Origin: CBDFHC01 sp965247585
Lineage (GTDB): Bacteria > Chloroflexota > Dehalococcoidia > Lucifugimonadales > GCA-2712585
Assembly: GCA_965247585.1 (NCBI GenBank)
Contig: CBDFHC010000003.1
Coordinates: 62,001 to 126,000 of the forward strand
Reading direction: 5' to 3'
Length of the DNA: 64,000 nt
Shown: positions 50,609 through 61,303 of the stretch, piece after piece
How positions within the stretch are numbered: position 1 is the stretch's first letter
Layout of the letters: each line of letters opens with the position of its first letter
The notes under the pieces: generated by a model
What the model saw: the letters and a program-made list of their open reading frames with translations, nothing else
Told to the model about the DNA's origin: nothing
Database searches by the model: none
Program-made: the position numbers and the translations under genes

Positions 50609-52102
50609 TTGACCTCTATCGATTCCCTATACGAGGCTGCCTTAACCCCCGGCCCTGAGAAAATTATCACCGCGTCTATGGCTGCCCAGTACGTAGACTC
50701 TCCGTTTGGCCTTTTCGCTGATCTGTTTGCTCCAATCCAGGAGCGGGATCCGCCAACTCTCTATCAGGAGTTGCTATTAGAACGTGGACAGCTACACGAA
50801 TCCGAAGTTCTGCTCGAGGCATATCCCGAGGCTGCCCATGAGCCGTTCCAAACAGAGATCGAAGGTTTCCGGGAGGCCCTTGAGCTTATGGCACAAGGAG
50901 CTGCCGAAATTTATGCCATGCCTTTGATGTACTTGCCTTTCGGGATAGCTGGTCGCCCGGACGTGTTGGTAAAAGTACCTGGCGGAAATTCTCGCTTTGG
51001 CGATTATCACTACGAAGTTGTTGAGATCAAGTTAGCGAAAACAGTTAAGCCATCACACATAGTCCAGAGCGCCTTTTACTGTCGGCTGGTTGGTGTCATC
51101 CAGGATTTCATGCCTCAAAAGTTCCACGTAGTTAATGGCGAGCGGGAATTATTCCAATTCGAATACATGGAATACGAGTCACAACTGAACGATTCCATTG
51201 AGGGCGTCCATCAAATTCTAAGCGGAACTCCAATAGAGTCCTGCTACGGCGCAATTGCGTGGCCCTGGGAGAACTACGGTAACAAACTTGCCGTTGAAAA
51301 GAACGACGTATCTTTGATCCCTGGGGTCGGTCCAACCCTTCGAGCTTCCTTGAAGGACTCCGGCTTTGCGACTGTCGCCGACGTAAATTCTGTTGGACAC
51401 AGAGATCTACAGCGCGTAAAAAGCATTGGTGCTGTTCGCGCCGAGAACTTTTCTTTAAAGGCTAAGGCCATCTGCGCTAGTCTGCCGGTTGCTCGGCCAG
51501 GCGTTTCACCAGCCTTCGAGCAAAAAAGCTGCGAGTTGTATCTCGATTTGGAAGGTACCGATCCACGTTTGGGGACGGACGGCCTCCCTGTCACAAACTA
51601 CCTCATCGGCGTCCTATTTAGAGATAGTGAAAGGACACAATACATTCCATTCTTCGCCCATACTCTACAAGATGAAAAGCGCAATTTAGAAGAATTCTGT
51701 CGCTATGTCGGATTGCTGGACGACTTCATTATTTATCATTGGCACCACTATGAGCGAGTGCATCTTCAGAAGATGTTTGACCACTACGAGATCGGTCCGG
51801 AGACTAGCCAACATGTCATGGGCCACTTGGTAGATCCCCATCCCATGGCTACCAAGAGTTTTGCGTTTCCGTCCTACTCTGATGGCCTGAAAGCAATAGC
51901 TGGTTGCCTCGGCTTTAAATGGCGCCAGGATGACGTTGACGCCATGACATCGGTGGTGTTGTATCTGCAGTATTTAGAATCTAAGGGGGCCGACAAGGAC
52001 GCCGCCTCACGGATAATTACCTATAACGAGGATGACTGCCTCGCAACGATGTTCGTGAAAGACTGGCTCAACAATCAAACCATCAGTCCCGTCGCCGCAT
52101 AG
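50609..52102 (+). CDS. TM0106-type RecB-like nuclease with RNase H-fold exonuclease domain
   Basis: The N-terminal 200 residues form a PD-(D/E)XK-like nuclease (AGRPDVLVKV then YEVVEIKLAK with the Glu-Ile-Lys). A helix-hairpin-helix part follows near 235-290 (LIPGVGPTLRASLKD). The C-terminal domain is a DEDD-type fold: LYLDLEGTDPR, then HWHHYERVHL, and the late YNEDDCLATMFV. This matches the TM0106 family, probably a DNA repair or defence exonuclease. TTG 50609 follows AGGGG at a usable distance; 497 residues. GC is below average here. Confidence 0.8.
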   Translation: MTSIDSLYEAALTPGPEKIITASMAAQYVDSPFGLFADLFAPIQERDPPTLYQELLLERGQLHESEVLLEAYPEAAHEPFQTEIEGFREALELMAQGAAEIYAMPLMYLPFGIAGRPDVLVKVPGGNSRFGDYHYEVVEIKLAKTVKPSHIVQSAFYCRLVGVIQDFMPQKFHVVNGERELFQFEYMEYESQLNDSIEGVHQILSGTPIESCYGAIAWPWENYGNKLAVEKNDVSLIPGVGPTLRASLKDSGFATVADVNSVGHRDLQRVKSIGAVRAENFSLKAKAICASLPVARPGVSPAFEQKSCELYLDLEGTDPRLGTDGLPVTNYLIGVLFRDSERTQYIPFFAHTLQDEKRNLEEFCRYVGLLDDFIIYHWHHYERVHLQKMFDHYEIGPETSQHVMGHLVDPHPMATKSFAFPSYSDGLKAIAGCLGFKWRQDDVDAMTSVVLYLQYLESKGADKDAASRIITYNEDDCLATMFVKDWLNNQTISPVAA

Positions 52103-52868
52103 TCTTACCTTCCCACCCCCGTCGACGGCTGCAAAGAATGCGCCGCCGTCGCCCCCCTAGCCACCGCCATCACCTGACCACATGACCCTGCTCTCGCTGC
52201 CTCTAAAACATACTAACGCGGTCTTCAAATGGCCACACTCTGTTCGTAATCAGCCCTAACCGCATAAGAGAATGCAGGAAACCCAGGTTCCCTGCCGGGA
52301 GTCTCAGGGTGTCCCTCAGAAATAACCATAAAAACCTTCCGGGGCGGGACGGTGGGCAACCACCAACCTCTAATTCGCATGTCTTCGGGCTTACCTCCGC
52401 AACCATGCCCTTTATATCAACCACACAGGAGGGTGCAGGGAACCCAGGTTCCCTGCCGGGAGTCTGAGGGTGTCCCTCAGAAATTAACTTTTAAAACCAT
52501 CCGGGGCGGGACGGCGGAAACCACCAACCTGTGATTCGCACGTCTCCGGGCTTACTTCCGCACCCATGCCTTTTATATCAACCACACAGGAGGGTGCAGG
52601 GAACCCAGGTTCTCTGCCGGGAGTTTGAGGGTGTCCCTCAATATTACTCTTAAAAACCTTTAGGGGCGGGACGGTTGGAACCACCAACCTCTAATTCGCA
52701 ATCCTCTGTGGTGCCCTTACCCATCGCCATGACTGATTGCCTCGGAAATTGCTCACAGCAGCCTCTTGGACGTTTCCTAGGCGCGCATTAACCACCAACC
52801 ACACAGGAAGGGGTGCCGGGAACCCAGGTTCCCGGCGAGGGGGCCTGGGGGAATCCCCTACCCTCCCC
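52103..52868. repeat. Tandem array of family A (161-bp period)
   Basis: From about 52,260 to 52,760 the GCAGGG-ACCCAGGTTCC-CTGCCGGGAG block recurs at 52,274, 52,435 and 52,596, exactly 161 bases apart. A further diverged copy lies at about 52,805-52,860. Stem pairs and the TGAGGGTGTCCCTCA core are kept in most copies. No gene is present. Confidence 0.8.
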
Positions 52869-54251
52869 CTACCCTAACTTGTTATACGCGTCCAGCGCCG
52901 CCACCTTGTAGCACTCCGCCAGCGTCGGGTAGTTGAAAACGTTATCCACAAAGAAGTCCAGCGTCCCTCCCAGCCCCAGCGCCACCTGGCCGATGTGCAC
53001 CAGCTCCGCCGCGCCCTCGCCTAGCACATGCACCCCCAACAGCTTTCGCGTCTCCACGTTAAACAGCAGCTTCAACATCCCGTTGGGGTCCCCTATAATC
53101 TTCCCCCGCGCCGTCTCTCGGTAGTACGCCACTCCGAACTCGTAGGGCACCTCCTCCCGCGTCAGCACCTCCTCCGTCCAGCCCACCATCGATACCTCCG
53201 GTATCGTATAGATTCCAATGGGCAGCAGCTCCCCGGCGTCTCCGCTGGCCTCCCCGAAGGCGTGCCTCGCCGCCAGCCTCCCCTGCTCCATCGAAGTCGC
53301 CGCCAGCGCCGGTGGCCCCACCACGTCGCCCACCGCGTAAATCCCCTCCGCAGCCGTCAGATAATGTTCGTCCACCCGGAGCCTCCCCCGCTCATCCGCC
53401 TCCAGCCCCGCCGACTCCAGCCCCAACCCCTCCGTCGCCCCCCTTCGACCCACCGTGTACAACAGACACTCGCCCCGAATCGTCTTACGGCTCCTCGTCC
53501 GCGCCACCACCCGGTCATTCTCCTGCGAGACCTCCGTCACCTCTTCGCCCAACCGGAAAGTCACCCCGTTCTGTCGCATGTGAAACGTCAACGCTTGGAG
53601 GATCTCCTTGTCCAGAAACTCCACAATATCGCTCCGCATATCCACAAGCGTCACTTCGGTCCCCAGCGCCGCGAACACCGAGGCGTATTCCATCCCGATG
53701 GACCCTGCGCCCACCACCGTCATGCTCCGCGGCACCTGGCTCAGCGACAACACCCCATCCGAGTCCAACACCCTCTCCTGGTCGATTATCACGTTGGCCG
53801 AATGCGCCGGCACGCTGCCCGTCGCCACCACCGTATTCGCCGCCTCCACCTCTAGGTCACTGCCGTCCTCCAGCCTGATCCGAAGCTGGTTAGGCGCCAT
53901 AAACTCGGCCGAGCCAAACGCCATCTCCACGCCGTTCCGGGCGAATTGCGCCCTCAGAACTTGGATCTGGTCATGTATCACCTGGTCGCAACGGTACGTC
54001 AGGTCCTGGATGGAGATGTCGTCCTTCAGCGAGTAGCTCAGCCCGTACAGCCCTCTCTGAAGGTAGCCGGTCAGGTACATCACCGCTTCGCGCAGCGTCT
54101 TACTGGGAATCGTTCCTGTGTTCACCGCGTTCCCGCCCACCGCCTGGCGCCGCTCCACCGCCAGAACCCTCTTGCCCAGCTTCGCTCCCTGGATCGCTGC
54201 GCCGTGCCCCCCCGGCCCGGTGCCAATCACCACCAGGTCGTACTGGTTCAC
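52869..54251 (-). CDS. sthA: Soluble pyridine nucleotide transhydrogenase-like flavoprotein
   Basis: The 460 residues carry the FAD motif VVIGTGPGGHGAAIQGAKLG, the NAD-binding VVGAGSIGMEYA and the C-terminal dimer domain (YTIPEVSMVGWT). The usual redox CxxxxC of disulfide reductases is replaced by GGNAVNTGTIPSKTL, as expected for SthA-type transhydrogenases that move hydride between NADH and NADPH. It is most like SthA; a divergent dihydrolipoamide-dehydrogenase relative is the alternative. Confidence 0.82.
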   Translation of the reverse strand: MNQYDLVVIGTGPGGHGAAIQGAKLGKRVLAVERRQAVGGNAVNTGTIPSKTLREAVMYLTGYLQRGLYGLSYSLKDDISIQDLTYRCDQVIHDQIQVLRAQFARNGVEMAFGSAEFMAPNQLRIRLEDGSDLEVEAANTVVATGSVPAHSANVIIDQERVLDSDGVLSLSQVPRSMTVVGAGSIGMEYASVFAALGTEVTLVDMRSDIVEFLDKEILQALTFHMRQNGVTFRLGEEVTEVSQENDRVVARTRSRKTIRGECLLYTVGRRGATEGLGLESAGLEADERGRLRVDEHYLTAAEGIYAVGDVVGPPALAATSMEQGRLAARHAFGEASGDAGELLPIGIYTIPEVSMVGWTEEVLTREEVPYEFGVAYYRETARGKIIGDPNGMLKLLFNVETRKLLGVHVLGEGAAELVHIGQVALGLGGTLDFFVDNVFNYPTLAECYKVAALDAYNKLG

Positions 54252-54850
54252 CTCACCACCGGCCTAACAAGCGCCTCTACGAAGTCACACTCCATGTAGC
54301 CATTCTAGCAGGTGGCGCCACCGTTCCCACTGCCTCGAAACAGCCTGACGCGGCCCTAACAAGGCCACACCTTGCCCGCTAACTGCACTGGCCACAAAGG
54401 AGAGTGCAGGAAACCCAGCTTCCCTGCCGGGAGTTTGAGGGTGTCCCTCAGAAATTAACTCCTTACGGCCGAGGGTCGCAGGCCCAAGGTCCCGAAGAAC
54501 GGAGTGAATCGGGAGTTGGTGGTTCCCACCCACCTGTGATTCGCAATCCTCTGTGGCGGCCATACCCATCACCATGACTGATTGCTTTGAAAATAGCACC
54601 AATCATTCGCCAACAAAGCCCTCTTGGGGGAGTGCAGAGGAGGAATACCCTCTCTGCCGGGAGTCTGAGGGTGTCCCTCAGACAAACTTTTTAAAACCTT
54701 TCGGGGCGGGACGGTAGGAACCACCAACCTGTGATTCGCATGCCTTTCGCCTGGCCACGCCACCCCCTTTTTGCCAATGAGGAGGAGTCCATAGGGGGCT
54801 TCACCCCCCTGCCAGGAGTTTGAGCGTATCCCTCAAACCCCGCTCCTCCC
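54252..54850. repeat. Gene-free gap with three family A copies
   Basis: Copies lie at about 54,395-54,560, 54,630-54,745 and 54,780-54,840, each with a variant of the first stem (for example GCAGAGGAGG-AATA-CCCTCTCTGC) and the TGAGGGTGTCCCTCA core or a weakened form. No gene seen. Confidence 0.7.
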
Positions 54851-55531
54851 CTACTCCGGAAAAATCCGCTCCAGCACCCCAAACCTTTTGTCTGATATCT
54901 TCGCCCCCACCCTCTTAGCCCACTCCGTCTCCCCCGTCGCCTGCGCAATCGGGTCCTTCAAAGCCTCTAGGCTGTCCATCTCGAAGATCGCAACCCACTC
55001 CGGGTCCAAGCACGGCGCCACCGGGTGGTACCCCGCCCGGCGGCACAGCCGCCCATTGGCGATCCCCTTCGCTTTCAACAAGTCGGGTATGAGCTCCTCC
55101 CGGTGCCACCGCACCAACTCCTCCGACGAGTCCGGCGGCACGTCCATACCCACTGTCATCAGGTACCGCGCGTCCACCCCGCCCAGCGTGCTGCTGCGCG
55201 GCAAAGGAAAGCTCCGCGGCGTCTCCGGCACGTTCACCGCCACCACCTGGCTATACACCGAAACCGAATGGTTGGAAAACCCTGCCACAACCCTGGGATC
55301 CGGCTTCCGCACGTTTACATAAGCCTCGGAACTCAGCACATCCACACTGGGCAGCTCATACACGTGGCACATGCCCGGCGCCCCGTGCACCGACCGGTAC
55401 CGCGCCGCGCTCAGAAACCCCGCCCCCAGCAGGTCCGGCACATGGTCCGTGTTGTTCCAACGGTTCGCCTCCTCCTCCACCTCCGGCGCAAAGTCCAGCC
55501 GCACGATATACAAAATCGGCAGCTCCGCCAT
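54851..55531 (-). CDS. Duplicated dimeric alpha/beta-barrel-like protein (copy 1)
   Basis: The 226 residues fall into two related halves of about 100 residues: one beginning LYIVRLDFAPEVEEEANRW and one LMTVGMDVPPDSSEELVRWH, each followed by a GF-AARY or NGRLCRR motif and an E-DSLEAL-like turn. This fits a two-domain dimeric alpha/beta-barrel fold. Its paralogue lies about 480 bases upstream on the same strand, sharing MAELPI and NVPETPR. Function unknown; such folds include small monooxygenase-like enzymes. Confidence 0.6.
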   Translation of the reverse strand: MAELPILYIVRLDFAPEVEEEANRWNNTDHVPDLLGAGFLSAARYRSVHGAPGMCHVYELPSVDVLSSEAYVNVRKPDPRVVAGFSNHSVSVYSQVVAVNVPETPRSFPLPRSSTLGGVDARYLMTVGMDVPPDSSEELVRWHREELIPDLLKAKGIANGRLCRRAGYHPVAPCLDPEWVAIFEMDSLEALKDPIAQATGETEWAKRVGAKISDKRFGVLERIFPE

Positions 55532-56007
55532 TACGCTCCTCTTCTACTTACCACTTTCTGCCCGCACCCTTCTTGCGAGGCCAATTTACGGTTTCACTCG
55601 CTTCGTACCGGACTTGAGCATCTCTCTAAACCGCACCGAGGGTCCACAACAATAATGTCATTCCTATGAAAATGAGCCTCCTACGCCTCCAACCCGCTCA
55701 TTCTGAGGCTCTCGAAGGACGAGCCCATAGCGCATTCCGCCCCCACCATGTCCTTCTCAGTCCGCCCGTGAGGATCGATGAATCTGGGTGGGGTTGGGAG
55801 AGCTATGACAACCGTCGCGCCCACTTCCCCTGTTCTGGCTTAATTTGTTCACAAGCGCTGAGCCTGCCAAAAAGAGAATCTGGTGGGAGCGCAAATTCCA
55901 CCTTCGCCCTCCGTTCAAAATTTCCTAGCCCTGGCCGGTCAGACCACGTGCGCCCTTACTAATGACCGTGATGCCACAAAGACTCTCAGGCAGTAATGCG
56001 CCCACCC
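55532..56007. repeat. Gene-free gap with a family B copy
   Basis: A family B copy lies at about 55,655-55,870 (TATGAAAATGAGCCTCCTACG, GAGGCTCTCGAAGGACGAG, GTGAGGATCGATGAATCTGG). No gene seen. Confidence 0.65.
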
Positions 56008-56694
56008 CTACGGAGGTGTTATCCGCTCCAGCATGCTAAACCTTACGTCCGTCGTCTTGCCGTGCATCGCCTTGGCCCAATCCGTCTCGTTCGCCGCCTT
56101 CACCTTCGGGTCCTTCAGCACGTCCAGACTATCCAGTTCGTATATCGAAAACCACCCCGGCTCGCGGCACGGCGTCACCGGATGCTCCCCCACTCGCCGG
56201 CACAGCCGCGCGTTCACCACCCCGTCTACCGCCATCATCAGCGGGATGTGCTCTTCCTTGTGCCACCGGATCAGCTCGTCCCCGTCCCCCTCCGAAACGT
56301 CCATCCGCACCGTGGCCAACGCCTTCGACTTGATCCCTCCAATCATAGACCTCGGTTCGCTAAACTCCCGCGGCGTCTCCGGCACGTTCACCGCCACCTC
56401 CTGCTTGTACAGCGCCGCCGAGTGGTTTAGCGTCCCGTGGTGCAGCTTCCGCCCTGTGTCGTCGTTCTTGCTCACCGCCGCGTACTTCTCCGTCGAAAGC
56501 AGCTCCACGTTTGGCAGCTCGTACAGGTGCATGTACTCCGGCTCGCCCCGCGTCGAACGGAAGCGCAACGCGCTCAGCAACCCGGCGTTGAGCAGGTCCT
56601 GAATGTGGCTTCCTGCTGCCCACGCATCGAACTCTTCCCTCACTTCGTCCGTCAGGTCCAGCCGCACCGTGTAGATAATTGGCAACTCCGCCAT
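56008..56694 (-). CDS. Duplicated dimeric alpha/beta-barrel-like protein (copy 2)
   Basis: ATG 56694 follows TAGGAGGAG, a strong ribosome site. The 228 residues share the two-half layout and motifs of copy 1 (MAELPIIYTVRLDL, NVPETPREF, NGRLCRR as NARLCRR, LERITPP). Identity is clearly above background but the two have diverged. Upstream in-frame codons are rejected because the conserved part starts at MAELPI. The pair is a tandem duplication. Confidence 0.62.
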   Translation of the reverse strand: MAELPIIYTVRLDLTDEVREEFDAWAAGSHIQDLLNAGLLSALRFRSTRGEPEYMHLYELPNVELLSTEKYAAVSKNDDTGRKLHHGTLNHSAALYKQEVAVNVPETPREFSEPRSMIGGIKSKALATVRMDVSEGDGDELIRWHKEEHIPLMMAVDGVVNARLCRRVGEHPVTPCREPGWFSIYELDSLDVLKDPKVKAANETDWAKAMHGKTTDVRFSMLERITPP

Positions 56695-57122
56695 CAGTTC
56701 TCCTCCTAGGCCAGATGGCCGGATTATACCAGAGCCCCGCCGGGTGTCTATTGGGTCATCTAGATGCCCCGGGGTCCCCTCGAGTACAGGGTCCCAAGTG
56801 GCGCCCATAACCCTTCTCAGGTTGATTCATCCCTAGTCCAGCTCCCCCACATGTCATTCCGAGTCCGCCCGTGAGGATCGAGGAATCTGGTAGAGGGGAG
56901 AGCATGTTCCACCCTCGGATGCGCTAGTATCATCAACCCCCAATTTTCAGTCCTCTGTGCTGCCGGTCCGGACTGGCGCGCGCTATTCATCAGATTGACC
57001 TTGCGCCCAATCATGCGCCGGACGTAAAATTGCCCTCGGTCAACCATGACTGAAACGCGTCGAAATCAGGCCGGCCCCATAGCCGTTCCGTCCCACCAAC
57101 ACCCCCAACAGGCCGGTGCCGC
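56695..57122. repeat. Gap with a family B copy before the ABC gene
   Basis: A family B copy lies at about 56,845-56,965 (ATTCCGAGTCCGCCCGTGAGG, GAGGAATCTGG). The rest has no clear signal; a promoter for the ABC gene was not identified. Confidence 0.5.
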
Positions 57123-60752
<3,630 letters not shown>

Positions 60753-60872
60753 CGGCCGGCCCTCACGGTCAAGTCATAGCTCAGACAGGCTGATGAAAAA
60801 CGGGAGTGCAGAGGGGCCAAGCCCCTTTGCCGGGAGTCTCAGACAGGCCGGGCTGAAAAGGGGGGAACAGCC
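60753..60872. repeat. Short gap with a family A stem
   Basis: About 60,800-60,840 has stem GCAGAGGGGC-CAA-GCCCCTTTGC then CCGGGAGTCT, a truncated family A copy just before the HicB gene. Confidence 0.6.
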
Positions 60873-61079
60873 ATGAAATACGTCGTGGTGTACGAACCGA
60901 CTCCTACCGGATGGTCAGCCTACCTTCCAGACTTGCCGGGCGGTGTGGCGGCAGGCGAGACCCGGGAGGAGACCGAGCGCCTCATCGTGGAGGCCATTGC
61001 CTTCCATATAGACGGGCTGCGACAGACCAACCAGCCAATCCCTGAGCCAGGTGCCTGGACACAAACCGTCGAGGGCTAG
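60873..61079 (+). CDS. HicB-like protein (orphan)
   Basis: The 68 residues match short HicB-type domains: YVVVYEPTPTGWSAYLPDLPGG, then GETREETERLIVEAIAFHIDGL. These form the RNase-H-like fold of HicAB antitoxins. A ribosome site GGGGGGAA lies just before the ATG. No HicA toxin gene is present on either side, so it may be a solitary regulator or a leftover antitoxin. Confidence 0.7.
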   Translation: MKYVVVYEPTPTGWSAYLPDLPGGVAAGETREETERLIVEAIAFHIDGLRQTNQPIPEPGAWTQTVEG

Positions 61080-61126
61080 CAGTGCCTACGGCAACCACCG
61101 CATGGCGGCTAGGGCAATCGGTGGAC

Positions 61127-61200
61127 CTCCCGCGGCGGCCTCTACGCCCACCTCACCTCCGCTCAGGTCACCCCCCCCCCCCGACCTCTCCCCCACCGGA
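61127..61200 (+). pseudogene. Remnant of the C-terminal end of an ABC exporter
   Basis: The frame reads SRGGLYAHLTSAQVTPP, closely matching the very end of the ABC gene (SRRSLYAHLISSQVTPHP) at about 60,690-60,735. A 12-C run follows at 61,171-61,182. No start and no ATPase motifs remain, so it is a tail fragment of a second or duplicated ABC gene. Confidence 0.55.
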
Positions 61201-61303
61201 CTACCCCTACCCTACTTGCTCCTCCCACCCGTCGTACCACATCTGCCCATCAACACCTGATCCGCTCATGCTGAGGCCCTCGAACTACGAGCGGATGAAG
61301 GCC

